Shown: positions 32,706 to 45,003 of the stretch, piece by piece | Layout: every line of letters begins with the position of its first letter | How positions within the stretch are numbered: the first letter of the stretch is position 1 | Assembly: GCA_963930645.1 (NCBI GenBank) | Contig: OZ005650.1 | Coordinates: forward strand, 67,942,018-68,006,017 | Origin: Salticus scenicus | Taxonomy: Eukaryota > Arthropoda > Arachnida > Araneae > Salticidae | DNA: 64,000 nt | Direction: 5' to 3' | Translations under genes and position numbers: made by a program | The notes under the pieces: model-generated | The model's input: the letters and a program-made list of their open reading frames with translations, nothing else | Told to the model about the DNA's origin: nothing | Databases searched by the model: none

Positions 32706-33112
32706 ATATATTCAGGCACCAATTCTTGTGATTTTCAGTATTTTCTTTAATATCTGTCAAAGTTTAACAGAAAAGTAACTGTAGGGCAATTGCAATTTGA
32801 AATGATAATTTTTACATAAACTTTAAAAGCAAAATTTCTTTTTAATCTGTTCTTTTCTAAGAGAAATATATTTTATTGTATATAATTTGTTATTAGATGA
32901 CTTCAAATGGAATAAAATTATCAATTTTTTGGGTAATTCAAAATTGTGACTTAGATTGATAAAAAAAAAAACAGCAACGGAGAACCTACATCAGCAGCCA
33001 GTACTTGGAACGTTTTTCTTAAATACCTCCCTCCTTTCACTTCCGTAACTATAATAAGTTATTCCTTGAATTTATGTATTTATTAAGAAATGAGAGAAGA
33101 AAAAAAAAATTA

Positions 33113-33175
33113 GTATGCTGTGGCAATCACGAAACTTTCTTCTAAATTTTCCTATACAAATTATTTATTAAAATT
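33113..33175 (-). mobile_element. Family C terminal fragment
   Basis: TATGCTGTGGCAATCACGAA then ACTTTCTTCTAAATTTTCC match the C 3' end in reverse. It breaks off near 33175. Confidence 0.65.
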
Positions 33176-33197
33176 GCTATCTAATAATTTAATAATA

Positions 33198-34365
33198 GAG
33201 TAAAACCTCTCTAAGTTGGACACCTACGGTTCTAGGAATAAGTGTCCAACTTATAGGGGTGCTTACATTTTTCCATTTAATTAAACTGTATCTATGCATG
33301 CCTTTTAACCATGTCTAAATGTAACATAATTAAGTATTCATAACTTATATACAAAAAATGATTAATTTGCCAATTTAAAATCTAAATTTAAACTGGTATA
33401 TTGTGGCCATAATAACACTTTCTTCTATAATTTTTTATATAACAGCGCCATCCACCAGTTAATAGGCACGAAAACTTAATCAATATAACTTCTCATAATA
33501 AAGATTTTGCATATGCATTTTGGTGCAATTTTATTCAATAGACGCTGTGATCGTCATACGGAAAATCGAAGAATGTGATTAAAAGTAGCACCACTTTGTC
33601 TACTGATATACACCAAATTAAGATAACACTCATTTTCATAATAGCCATCTCACTTATGAAGTTTGGTGAATTTATTCACTCTAGAAATTGAGATAAATTT
33701 TTCCCGTGAACGGGGAAACCTGCACCATAGCAGCGACACCTGTCGATTAATATGCACCCAAATTGAATTTGCATCTTTTTTTTCACTATAGATAGATTTC
33801 TCACATATTAAGTTCAGTGCAATTATACACTCAAGCAAAACTTGGTAAGAAAAATATAAGTGACAAATGAAGAGGAACCCTAACAACCGAAATGTATTGT
33901 CTAAGTCAAAACATGATTGTAGACTGTCTACTGGATATTTCCTGGAGAAAAGGACAAAAACAATTCATGCAAATCAATAAAAAGAAAGTCTCTTTCACTA
34001 TACACCAAAATTCAGTAATTTGTGAATTTTTCAATTGAAGAAAATAAATATTTTTTTTTTACAAGATTAAACAGAGGTGAAAAATATTATGACAAGAAAC
34101 ATTGTTTTTTAGATATTTACAGCTATTTCAACAAGGGATTGGTGAAATTTCTAAAAAAAAGTGAGAAAATGGAAGTTTTATATATTTTCTTCCTGTCTCA
34201 TTGGGTAAAAGTGTCCAACTTAGAGCAGTATTTGAATGTCCAACTTCCAAGTTAGAGGGGTGTCCAACTAATAGAGGTTGGACATAATGTTATTCCTATG
34301 GATAAATTCCGTTCCGAGAAAAATTGTCCAACTTAAAGAGGTGTGCAACTTGACAGGTTTCACTG
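33198..34365. mobile_element. pogo-type element with AAGTTGGACACC ends, larger copy
   Basis: Left end GTAAAACCTCTCTAAGTTGG; right end CAACTTGACAGGTTTCACTG followed by TA. GTGTCCAACTT repeats face both ends. The middle (33400-33900) holds family C-like pieces (ATTGTGGCCATAATAACAC, CAGCGACACCTGTCG). No transposase was found. Confidence 0.65.
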
Positions 34366-34379
34366 TATATTAAAATTGT

Positions 34380-34900
34380 ATTAAAATTATTTTCCATGAT
34401 GAATGCAGACTATTTCCATCTCAGAAAAATATAACGCTAAATATTCAAAGAAATTTAATTATATGCTGTACATGACAAAAATCTTCTTTTTTTTTGGGGG
34501 GGGGGGATTTTTTATAGGTCTATAGTTCAACCATTTATTTTAAAGGTATTGACGAGTTCTTTTGAGAAACTCTGACATCTAAAATTTATACTCTCTTGGA
34601 ACTGAGGGTGGGGGGGGGGGAAGCAATGCTCCTACACATAACAAAACATTTCTTCCTAGTTGGCTATTACGATAATAAGTAATTCTTTTTTATTTCATTC
34701 TGATTTGTTTTAAATAATAGTAAATTTTGTCGTGTACTATCGTGTTAAAAATTAAAAAAAAAAAAAAAAAAAAAAAGTGAGAGATGGCAGCGCTATCTGC
34801 TGGCGATTTTTACCAAAAATTGATAGACACTAGTTTATGTCACGATGCGACTACGTATAAATTTGTATGAAATTTTAACTTTTTAAAAAGATATATATTA
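34380..34900 (-). mobile_element. Truncated family C copy
   Basis: ATTTTCCATGATGAATGCAG, GTTCAACCATTTATTTTAAA, the G-run with AAGCAATGCTCC, and GGCAGCGCTATCTGCTGG keep the order of the full copies at 55085 and 56032. The 5' hairpin end is missing. Confidence 0.65.
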
Positions 34901-35522
34901 AATTCTCCTTCCTAAGATTTTTTTTTTTTCAATTTACCCGGAAAAACATACTTGTCTCCTGAAGAAAATTATAATTCGACCTCATGACTTATGTTACATC
35001 TTTCTTTTGTCTTAAAATCTGTGAAAATAGTTAATTCTTTGTAATTTTCTCAAAAGTGTGAAACTTCAGAGCAATAAATGCTAAGTTACGACGTATTCTT
35101 CCGCATACAAAAAAGTTCTTACTAGTTTAAATAACCGTAACCCGCAAATCCGTCAACATGATGCAAAAATGCTAACGGTTTTTGCCGTCGAACTGGCTAT
35201 CTCGGAGTTCCGCACTACGGATGGTGCGGAACCAAGTGTCACGGTCATCCCAAAATCACGACTTGTCGATTGAACCCTATTTGTTGAAGGGGAAAAAGTG
35301 ACACTCTTTAAAAGCTCTCTTCTAGGGTTACTGTGCCAGCGCGTACTTATCTGAGATTTGTTTGTTGGATGACCTATTCAAATTGATGCTGGCTGTGTTA
35401 AAATTAAATCTGTTAATAGTGGGGAAACATCTCAACCAAACATAATAGTCAGTTGTTCAAGGGGGTTATGTATATATATCTTCTCAGCTTTTATTGCTTA
35501 AATATGGATTGTAAACATTATA

Positions 35523-35701
35523 CAGTAAAACCTCTCTAAGTTGGACACCTACGGTTCCAAGAAAAAGTGTCCAACTTAGAGAGGTGTCCAACTTATAGGG
35601 GTTAGACATAATGTTAATGAATACATTCCGTTCCGAGAAAAAGCGTCCAACTTAGATGGGTGTCCAACTTATAGGGGTGTCCAACTTGAGAGGTTTCACT
35701 G
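35523..35701. mobile_element. pogo-type miniature with AAGTTGGACACC ends, short copy
   Basis: CAGTAAAACCTCTCTAAGTT to AACTTGAGAGGTTTCACTG, flanked by TA (35521-35522 and 35702-35703). Length 179 bp. The inner region is a series of inverted GTGTCCAACTTA motifs. Confidence 0.85.
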
Positions 35702-35711
35702 TAGTATGAAT

Positions 35712-36787
35712 TAGAGGTCTGCACGGGCCGGAATTTCGAGGCCTGGGACCGGCTCGTACAAAAACTTTGCTTACCCGGCCCGGCCCGTTTGTTTTTTTAA
35801 CGGAGTATGGCCTGGCCCGGCCCGGACAAAAAACGATAAAATCAGGCCCGGCCCGGCCCGATTAAAAAAAATGTAAAATAACCAAAAATAAAAAAAAATT
35901 AAAAAAAAATGCCTTTTTATGAAAAAGATCTTTAGTATGTGTTTTGCAGAGGTTTTATATAACCAAACAATAGTACGTTCTTTAACAAAATTGCTGAAAT
36001 TTTACAATTATATATAAACAGAAATTCATTATTATACACAAGGCACAGACAAACAGAAAGTCAAATCGAAAAAATAGCATTCATCAAACAATATAGGAAG
36101 GTATTTAAAATGATTAATACTACTAAAAATGCACTTTCAATCATTTCCTCTTATATACCGTAATGTATCCGAATCTTTCACGTGCTCCGGTAAACAAAGC
36201 TTTAATGTTAATCCAACCATATTCAATAGAAAAATTGCTTTTGCCCATGATAAAAATGATGCTACTTTCGTCCACTGGAGAAAAGGAAAATGAGCCTGAG
36301 AAAAAGTTACAGCGGAAAGATTTTTATAGCCTTTATACCACCTAAATTCAACAGATCATAAGAAACAAAACCTTATACACAGTAACGTATCTAATTTCTT
36401 TTGTTATGTACATGTATGCAAACTGCTAGTGACATGCATACTATTTTGAATAGGAAACCATCTAATATTACTTTAAATAAAATATATTAGTTTCGAGGGA
36501 TGCTAAAAATATTTGCGAAAAATCAGATTTCGGACAGACAGACTGATAGACAATTAAATTGACGTTACAGACACTTTTTTAACAAAATAGAACTTTATGT
36601 GACACACAAGCCTGTAAAATTACGTAAAATAAATGACTGAAGAAATATTTTATCATTTTCCTTTTCGTTGATTAACGAGGAAACCAGAAAAAGATTCGGG
36701 CCGACACGGCCCGGAGAAAATTTCATTCAGGCCCTACCCGAGCCTGAAAATTTTTTTTAAGCCCGGCCCAGCCTGTGCAGACCTCTA
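35712..36787. mobile_element. hAT miniature with TAGAGGTCTGCACGGGCC ends
   Basis: An exact 8-bp duplication GTATGAAT lies at 35704-35711 and 36788-36795. GC-rich subterminal CCCGGCCCGG repeats are at both ends. The 1,076-bp body is AT-rich, and the frame at 36163-36345 is not recognisable as transposase. Confidence 0.9.
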
Positions 36788-36947
36788 GTATGAATTGCAA
36801 AGTTGCCTAAAAAAGGGCAAGGTTTTATAAAATAAATCTGTAAGTTAAGAAATTCATCTCGAGCAGTTGCAGAATTATAATTTTTATATGCCCCCCCCCC
36901 CCCATAGAAATAAAATTTTCCTTTGAAAGAAATGTATCCTATATATA

Positions 36948-37110
36948 CAGTCGAACCTCGTTAACACGAATCTCAAGGGGGATTTAAAAAAAAAAAAAAT
37001 GTTAATGTTATCAGTAACTAATTTTCATATAATTAAACTAATCTTCATTTTGATGGGGATTGTGAAAACAGTTCATGTTAAAAGTAATTCACGTTAACGA
37101 GGTTCGACTG
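36948..37110. mobile_element. Small pogo-type miniature, copy 3
   Basis: CAGTCGAACCTCGTTAACAC to CGTTAACGAGGTTCGACTG, with TA on both sides. Best-preserved ends of the three copies. Length 163 bp. Confidence 0.85.
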
Positions 37111-37287
37111 TACTAATAAAAGTGGCGTACAAGATTTCAGTATTGTGTCATAAAAAGTACCAGAGGTGCAGAAAATGTTCAAACATTAAAAATTTCCACA
37201 AAACACAATTTAAATTTACCTTAATAATACAAAAGTTTATTTTATTTTACAAAGTCATTTATACTATGTAGTAACTGTTTAAGTATA

Positions 37288-37988
37288 CAGTAGAGCGCCG
37301 ATTATCCAGATCGATCGGGACCGAGGCCAATCCGGTTAACGATAAATCCGGATAAATGGACAACTTATAAAACGGTCAAGTCAATGTTTTTTAGGTAACT
37401 TCCCTTCACACTTTTTCCAGGCTTAGGACTGGCAATTGTAGTAGTGACTATTTAGCATATTACAAATGGCGTGTTTAGAAGCTAATTTTTTTAACTTTTT
37501 AAAATTGTATTTTCTATAAAAGTGGTACAAATTTTTACATAGAAGCTCACATAGAAATTATAGTATTACACAGTATTACGGTATAGTATAGTATTATTTA
37601 AAGAACAATTTATTGTGATGGTAAAAAGAAATTCTTGAGTGTCTTCTGCTTCATAGAGGACATTGTTTTTTCAGCAGCCATGTCCCTTAATCTTTTTTAA
37701 TGTAGCAATTGAACGGGATCTACAGAATCTTGCCGTTGTAGCCATTCCATCTCAACTTCAAGGGCATTGAATGCTTCTGTGTGTGTTGGCCCTCTTGATT
37801 CTGTAGTTCCATCTGTTTGGCCGTCTTCACACTGCACTTCACTATTCGTATCGTGGATGGTCAATATAATTTATCCGTCGTTCAAAATTTGGTAACCGGG
37901 GTCATTCGGGGGAAATAAATGCACCTTGATCGATAAAGTTAATTGGACATTTCGGTTAATCGGCGTCCGGATAATGGGCGCTTTACTG
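37288..37988 (-). mobile_element. pogo/Tigger element, deletion derivative
   Basis: The ends read CAGTAGAGCGCCGATTATCC and, inverted, CAGTAAAGCGCCCATTATCC, within TA (37286-37287 and 37989-37990). About 700 bp remain, holding only the 3' end of the transposase. Confidence 0.8.
37610..37890 (-). pseudogene. Tigger/pogo transposase, C-terminal remnant
   Basis: The minus strand reads EAFNALEVEMEWLQRQ and VDPVQLLH, a stop, then KRLRDMAAEK and NFFLPSQ before the terminal stop at 37610-37612. This matches the tail of Tigger transposases, where a helical segment with a paired W and Q-rich stretch is followed by a KRLRD motif. One in-frame stop (TAA between LLH and KRLRD) and the absence of the N-terminal and DDE domains show it is dead. 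It lies inside the Tigger-type inverted repeats at 37288 and 37988 and is oriented with them. Upstream of residue TIHDTNSE the frame closes at a TAA. Confidence 0.75.
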
Positions 37989-38169
37989 TATAAGTATACA
38001 TTGTAACATAAAAATACAGCTATTAGTTTATATTATAAGCATTTCAAAGTAGCATTGTTATTTTAGACTTATGTATTTTTTTTTCTCCTAAGAAAATATT
38101 TAAAATATCACCAGTCAGTCGAAATTTCCTCCGGGTGTTCGAACATATTTTGCACCCCTGAAAAGTGCT

Positions 38170-39350
38170 AAAGGTATAGCAAAACAAAAAAGCTGAATCA
38201 ACTTCGAATATCTTGACGTATGTTCTCTGGCTGAAAAATTTATTCCGTCAGATTTTCAGGGGTCGAACACAAATTACGATTAAAAACAATGATAAAAAAA
38301 AAAAAAAAAAAAAAAAAAAATTAACTCATTAATTTGTCACTAATTCATCAAATCTTTGTTGAAACATGTCTCTAGACTTCATGATACAATATTGATACTT
38401 TGAATATTACCTTATTTGGGTATGGAACTCATTTTATTAATTGTATTTTTTTTTTTTTTTTTTTTTGTATGGAAACCTTTAAGAAATTAAATTTTGTAAT
38501 TCTTGAAATAAAATCTCATAAAACTTTTGATCGATTTTTTGGGAATTCTGACTCTTTTATGTGCATTTTTGTATTTTGCTGTACATGTTTCAGATCAATA
38601 TTTATGGAATTAAATCCGGAGTTTTTCCAAACACTCTGTATATTTCTGAAGCATCAAAAAACATTTTTTTTAATGATTTTTCGTTTTTACAGTTAAAAAA
38701 AAAAAAAATCTTCCAAACTTTACAAGTTTTTTTTTTTTTTTTTTTTTTTTTTTATGAAAATATATTTTGTTAAGTAATATATTTAATTCTTATTTATTTT
38801 CATATAGTATAGAAGCATATGCATATTTCCTCAATACTTAATGTACAGCTTTGCGCTCTATAACTTACTCATTAACAAAATTAGCTATATTTTACGTTGC
38901 CGGAAGCCAATACGAATGCTATGCTATAATGGGGAATTTTGTCCCATTATAACTCATTAACTAATACATATTTTTGCATTTCGTTCCCACATTCAGAAAA
39001 TATATGACTATTAAATTGGCTATCACTTTTTTTAATATCTACAATTTTTAGTTGGATGAACGGTAGCTCGCAAATTATAAACTGTCGACTCAGGTCCGGC
39101 AGCGTGATACGCGGGCCGGCATTGAATTAAATTAAATATTACTTTTCTCTCTCTCTCTTTAAGCTTTTGGCTATTTGTTTGGCAACTGCAGTTTCACAGA
39201 CACACGCATGTGTAAAGGCAATCAGACAAAGGCCAAAGGTTTCAAACTTAAAACACTTTTATTATTATTATTATTATTGGAGGTTGGAAATAAATAAAAT
39301 TTAGAAAAACTTTTGCAAAACTCTTAAAATTAATTCCAAAATCAAGTTTG
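38170..39350. other. Region with long A/T tracts, no firm feature
   Basis: T and A runs lie at 38293-38320, 38447-38466, and 38729-38753. The plus-strand frames at 38400-38773 are phenylalanine-rich reads of these runs. (ATT)n lies at about 39260-39278. Confidence 0.5.
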
Positions 39351-39489
39351 AACCCTTGTCACGTTTTCAAAGTTTTTGTGCAGTGACTTCCAAACAGTTT
39401 CATTTCGAAACTTTCATTATGACGACGTGTCTTAATTAGGCAATTAAATAAATTATCAAGCGTTGAACTGCACTCAGCATAACGATCGT

Positions 39490-39590
39490 CTGATTGGCTA
39501 CGATTCATTACAGTTCTCTTCAATTTAAAACGAATTCTCATGATAAAGATTTCATTTCGGACGTCGTTATCAGTTGTATAAAAAGCATCT
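39490..39590 (+). promoter_or_regulatory. Possible core promoter
   Basis: An inverted CCAAT box (GATTGGCTACG, 39491-39501) stands about 75 bp upstream of a TATA-like GTATAAAAAGC (39575-39585), with ATCAGTTG between. The spacing resembles a textbook promoter. No gene start follows convincingly, and such words occur by chance in AT-rich DNA. Confidence 0.2.
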
Positions 39591-40520
39591 TTAAGTATGT
39601 TTTTAATTGCTTACTTTTGTTCAAAATCTTTACCGTGACAAAAGAAGTATAGAATTTTTAAATGGAGACTCATCAATGCGTTTTGTGTTTGCCCGTTTGC
39701 TCAACAAATATATTTTGACTTTTTATTTTATTTATTTTTTCTTTTTTTTTAAGCTTTAATTTAAAATTATGATTTCTTGACAGCTCTGTTCTCTCTCTCT
39801 CTCTTTTCTGAAGTGTGTGTGTGGAGATGGGCGTTTTTTGTATTTTTAAATTTTATAGTCCACCAATGAAGGTAAAAACAATTCTTATTGGTCTCTTTAT
39901 GATTCTTTTTTTCCCTTTATGAAAACAATAGAATAATCAAATTGATTGGGCATTTCACCTAGAAGTTATAAAGTTAAAATAAATTAAAATTTTGGAGCGT
40001 AAATACATTTTCGCAAGTCGTTCAGCATCCCCCCCCCCCCCTTCTATTCGTTCTATTTTCAAAGAAATATTCATGCAGTCATATTTTAATGCATAAGCTA
40101 AGATTTTTTTTTCTTTAATTATTAAAATAAAAAATAACAGGAAAAACTTTAGAAACATCTGTTTTAAATTAAAAAAAAAAAAATGTTAAAAATGAGACTA
40201 TATGCCCTTTATACATAATTTATTTTGAACGTGTCTCTGTCTGGCTCTGTTGGCGTGCAAGGAGAATATGTTTTCCAAGACTTAAATGTTACTGTTTATG
40301 AATTTTATTTAGTGCTGTCGTATATGATTCGCCTTGACCAAACTTCAGCGCGAGCACTATTTCATCACGCCTGATGCTTCCAATTAATGTCTGCTGTGAG
40401 GAAATATTCCTGCTGACGTCAATTAGCTTCATAAAAGTCATACATAAAATCTTACGACATGTAGTTTCTTTCTCGTTATAGGATATATATTGCTATCTCG
40501 ATATATATTGCTAATATTTT

Positions 40521-40880
40521 TAATTTCCGAACATGTATACTATATAAGGAAAGCATCGTAATCTTGGGAAAATTCTACTGTAAGGTTTGGGTATATCTAT
40601 ATTGAGATTTCATTCATTTTTGATATTTGTTATGCAAAAAATATAAATGCATATGAGTGAGTGAGTACTACAACGTCTAAATGCTTTATTCGATTAAGCT
40701 CAATGTTGGTAAGTAGGTTATAGATCTCCGTTATAAATTATGATGAAAGTTCGACTTATAGCTCTTTTGCAGGAACATAACAAGAAATTTTTTTTTATCA
40801 TGTTATGGCCTATGTGGACTCAAATTATTTGAAATATGATAATAGTTTAAACTTTACATTCGATTAAAGAAGGTCTTAAC
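40521..40880 (+). mobile_element. Old family A copy (copy 4)
   Basis: AATTTCCGAACATGTATACT, AGGAAAGCATCGTAATC, CAACGTCTAAATGCTTTATT and TATGGCCTATGTGG follow family A order with heavy divergence. The 3' end is lost before a 28-base A run. Confidence 0.7.
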
Positions 40881-40933
40881 AAATTAAAAAATATTTGGAA
40901 GCCAGCAAAACTTACTAAGTAAGAGAGAAGGAA

Positions 40934-40967
<34 letters not shown>

Positions 40968-41600
40968 CTTATTTGACTATATATATTAACTTAAAAATGG
41001 CTGGATTTTAAATATTATGTAATTTTCAATGCATAAATTGAAAAGAAAAACAATAATAAATAAAATAATAATGATGATTATAATAATGATAATAATGATG
41101 ACATGTATGACGATAATGAATTGCGTAACTTTAATTACCTTAAAAAATTTTCAAATTACCTTTAAATTTAATTTAAAATTTCACATTGAAATACTTTATG
41201 AACTAAATTTTTCCATGAAGATGATTATTTCATGAAATGTCTTAATATAATTAGGAGTATTTTTTCAGTAGAACTTATCGTAGTTACTTAGACTGTTTAA
41301 TAAAAATGGATAGTTATAAACAATCATGATTTGAGAAGTAGCAATTCTACTCATTTTACACGAAATTGTGATTTAAACGATAGCAAACAAATTCATTCAT
41401 AATATATTATATAATCATATAATGTAAGTATAATCATGTATTGTCACATGAATATGCTTACATCAAATTTTGATTATAAAAATAATATAACAAATTATAA
41501 AGTTCATATAATCTTGATTCTATTTTGAAAAATTATTTTGAAAGCTATAATTTTAATTCCATGATTAAATTAAATTATTTGCATAAAGAATTCATTAATA

Positions 41601-41622
41601 TATATATATATATATATATATA
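41601..41622. repeat. (TA)n microsatellite
   Basis: About 11 TA units. Confidence 0.9.
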
Positions 41623-41738
41623 TGTTTTTTTGCATGTTTATTATGAAAAATCAGGGGAGTATGAAATAAAAGAATGACCAAAATTGTTATATGTTTAAAA
41701 TTTAATGTGTTACAAATGTTTTATATTTCGTTTTTCAG

Positions 41739-41794
41739 GATCGCGCATGAGAAATCGTCTACATTATAATGATTTACGGACAGTTATTGTTTAA
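41739..41794 (+). CDS. Candidate last exon of an unidentified host gene
   Basis: The acceptor TATTTCGTTTTTCAG precedes GA-TCG. The open frame reads SRMRNRLHYNDLRTVIV and stops at TAA 41792-41794. The two leading bases complete the single base left by the exon at 7257-7361 (G plus GA gives glycine). Two AATAAA signals follow at 41872 and about 41904, placed where a poly(A) site would be expected. I do not recognise the protein. The exon is short, so the call rests on the combination of acceptor, phase match and poly(A) signals. Confidence 0.35.
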
Positions 41795-41869
41795 AATGTT
41801 TTTTATTGATTGCTTTTAAATGATCCTCAATATGAATAGAAAACAGAGTTGAAAAAAAGCTGGCTTCTT

Positions 41870-41911
41870 GTAATAAAACTAGACCGAATGATGTTTATTG
41901 GAAATAAAATC
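41870..41911 (+). terminator. Possible poly(A) signals
   Basis: Two AATAAA hexamers, at 41872 and near 41904, stand 80-115 bases after the stop of the candidate last exon. In AT-rich DNA this word is common, so support is only contextual. Confidence 0.25.
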
Positions 41912-41929
41912 GGCCTTTAAGTAAATAAA

Positions 41930-43590
41930 TAAAAATAAAATAATGATCTTGTTATATTATTATGCCTTAATATTTATATTAGCAACCCATATATGTTACT
42001 TCTGGATTTTGTGGTAATTATGAAACAAAGAAAACAAAAAAATATGTATATAAAACCAGCAAATAAATGGTGTTAAAATTATTTTATTATGTAAATTGTA
42101 TTTTTCTTCAATTTTTAAGTAACAGTTACCCCAAAAATTTTTTGAAAATGCTATTTTTGATTTTTCCAAAATTGTTTGACAACAATGTTAATCTCGCCTT
42201 TCTGCGATTATTTACATTTTGATGTAATATCAAAATAAAGCGACTTGTGCGTTATCTATGAACAACTACACTCGTTGATGAGTCACTGGAGGAAGTTTTA
42301 TACGAGTGCTTGCGTAATTTCATTTTATTACTGGCAACAGCAGCCAACCAAGAACAAACTTCTATTGTTTATCATCTATCCATCAACTCAAGGTTGTGAG
42401 CGATTTTTTTCAATGTATCGATTCTGTACCTACTGAATCTATTGTCTCTGGGAGGATACGCCTTGCAATTTGACGACGTATCCAGTTTCTTTTTAATAAA
42501 ACAAAAATAGTATTTAGGTTAAGGTGGATACTTTGTACAAACAGGCAGCGAATTATGTAAACAAGATTTGATGTTCAATTGAATAATAATAATAATAAAA
42601 AAAAAACTGTTATATGTTACTGAGTTTTTATGTCTTTCTTTATTTTCTGTCAATTTTTATGAATGAACTGATAAAACGCGCGTCAAGTAACACGCGCGTT
42701 TTCTACTGCAATCTTTCTAATATGCAGTTCTAACAAAGTATAAAATAACTATTTTAGTTACTATGGTTGTCGAAAATTTATCCTGAAAGAGAAAAATGAT
42801 TTTGGGACGCGGATTGATATCTGTTTGAAGGAATGTATTTCTGATATATTTCTATCGTTTGTTTATTCATTGGGTAATCATTTTTTATGCATTTTTCGCA
42901 GCGTACCTATATATATAAAACTGCATGGGGTAATCTATGAAAACACCTCCATCGAGGAAAATAGTATGAAGCAAAAGAGTAATTTCGGAATTTTAGATTA
43001 TATCGCGCCCCGTCACTAAAAGTGACAGAAATCAAAATTGCAGTATTTGAGAAAAATCAGCTTAAGCACAACTTTAAAGCATTGACATAAAACTTACACA
43101 ACTGTCTGATAATTTTTGAGATAAAGATCTGACGCTCATTGTGTACATTGAAGTATTTCATATTCTTTTTTTCGATGATTTAAAATTAAGGTTGGAATTT
43201 TTGGACTTAGCTCGCACCTCGGCAAGAAAAATGACATATATCGTCAGTTTTGTTTATTCTTACCAATTTAATTTACATTTTATATTTCAGCGTAATATTA
43301 TCAATTATATAAAAAGTGATAAGAACTTTGTGAACAAAGATGATGAGTTTTTAAAACACACATTAATTTTTTTTTTTCAGGTCTAAATTACTAGGCACGA
43401 TCACACATAGGGAATAAAAATAAAATATGATGCATAACTCCCACTTTCCACTGTTACGCATCTAAATCTTTTTAGAGAGAGTGTGGCCAGAAGCGATAAA
43501 AATGACCTAAGTAATCAGATGCTTACTAATTTTACTGTAGTAACAAACTACTATGTCGTAAAAGACATCTGAAGGATTTATACAAAGTGA
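41930..43590. other. AT-rich region with a GC-clamped hairpin
   Basis: Frames at 42245-42436, 42825-43019 and 43141-43386 look AT-driven and match nothing known to me. Several TTTCAG words precede short open frames without a consistent phase. The one structural feature is the hairpin at 42673. Confidence 0.4.
42673..42702. repeat. CG-rich perfect hairpin, 11-bp stem
   Basis: AAAACGCGCGT, loop CAAGTAAC, ACGCGCGTTTT. No T-run pattern typical of a polymerase III stop beyond TTTT. Confidence 0.85.
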
Positions 43591-43598
43591 GTCTAAAT

Positions 43599-44246
43599 TA
43601 GAGTCCTGCATTGGGTCGGGTATCCGCGGTTTATTCTCTTTGCGGGTCGGGTACTGGTCGAGTTAGCATTAATTTTCAACCCGCGGATTAAAACCGCGGG
43701 TCTAATAATTTTTTATGTTGCTTTTTTATAAATATAATCTTTTGAATGCAGATATTAGGTGACATTATCTTTCTTCATAGCAGCTTAAAGCAACATGACT
43801 CATAAGTTTAATTCGTTAAAAAGAAATGCATAAATATTAATACTTGACATTTAAAACGTTATAGGAGAAAAGTTTTTGCCTTCCAATGTATATTTGCTTC
43901 CTTATTTACTTTTGTTTATATACTCTGAATGTTTAAAACAGCGGATTTTATTTTTTATTATTATACACTGAAGTTTTCTTTATAATTATACTAGTTACTT
44001 TTTATGTAATTTTAATTATTCACAATATTTAATGTAATTATATACTTGTGATATTTATGTAATAATTAATTCTCTGAAAGATATGCTTAATAATATAACT
44101 GTATTTCGTGAAATAGAATTCTAATTCAGTTTCTTATATAATGTTAATTGAATAGTACTTTTTAACGGATCGCGAGCCAAGTTGAGGGTCGAAACTTCTT
44201 GCGCATCGGGTGCGGGTCAAGTTTATTCGACCCGCGCAGGACTCTC
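43599..44246. mobile_element. hAT miniature with TAGAGTCCTGC ends
   Basis: An exact duplication GTCTAAAT lies at 43591-43598 and 44247-44254. The ends TAGAGTCCTGCATTGGGTC and, inverted, GAGAGTCCTGCGCGGGTC carry GGGTCGGGT subterminal repeats. Length 648 bp. Confidence 0.9.
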
Positions 44247-44589
44247 GTCTAAATTATTTTTACAAAATAATACGGGTGATACACCCATTCAGGCGGCCAA
44301 TAATTACCATGGAACATGTAAGATCCACTCTGAGAAGCAGAAAAGAGTAAAACTAGAATTTCAACAATGTTGGAAAAGCGAAATGAATGATTCTAAAAGT
44401 TGCGCAATCTGATTTATTGATCAAAAAAAAAAAAAAAAAAAAAAAAAATCCTCTTTTCCCGAGATTTTAATTAAAAGAAAAGTATAATACGCTGGTAAAA
44501 ATATATTACGTTCTTCTATGATCGTTCGTCTTTGGACGAACTTCCGCCATTTTTCGATTCCTACTATTAGTTCACACTCTCCCTATTAT

Positions 44590-45003
44590 CTTGTACAAAT
44601 CTTGCAATCGATTTTTAACTAACTTCCCGACTAGCCAGAAATTTTAAACTTTCAGGATTGCTTAGAACTCGGTGACAACACAATACTTCGAAGTCCGATT
44701 TTCGAATTTTTTATTAGTTTTCTTATAATTAATTAAAATATGAAAATAATAACATCCTAATAGCGTTAAAATAGCCATTAAAATATTAGCTATAATTTAA
44801 TTGTTGCCAAAAAAAATTTTACGAGTTCATTTTCTTTCGAAATAAAAATAAATACATTTAATTAAACGTGAACATTAAACAATTATAAAAGTTAAATTAT
44901 ACATCTCACAAAAATGGACGTCATTATCACTTAAATAATTTTATGCACATTGATAAGAGCTCTATGATTCATCAGAAAATTTAAAACATGGTATATAAAA
45001 AGT
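44590..45003 (+). repeat. Partial array E copy
   Basis: TTGTACAAATCTTGCAATCG, TTTTTAACTAACTTCCCGAC and, after ~280 bp of other AT-rich DNA, ATGATTCATCAGAAAATTTA then AAACATGGTATATAAAAAG match array E at 25515 and 26105. Confidence 0.65.

Larger units (their letters stand above)
37161..38160. mobile_element. hAT miniature, CAGGGGTGCAG family, copy c, with an insert
   Basis: CAGAGGTGCAGAAAATGTTC to TTTTGCACCCCTG, flanked by AAAAGTAC (37153-37160) and AAAAGTGC (38161-38168). A Tigger-type element occupies 37288-37988. Confidence 0.85.

Noticed and set aside
39359..39541. Minus 60-codon frame beginning MRIRFKLKRT
   Set aside because: Acceptable composition but no splice partner, no recognisable family, and it overlaps the promoter-like words on the other strand; not enough to call.
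40320..40390. Short frame MIRLDQTSARALFHHA after a TTTAG
   Set aside because: Only about 19 codons, weak acceptor, no phase partner.
41029..41235. Plus 68-codon frame
   Set aside because: Methionine/isoleucine-rich reading of an ATAATGATG simple repeat.
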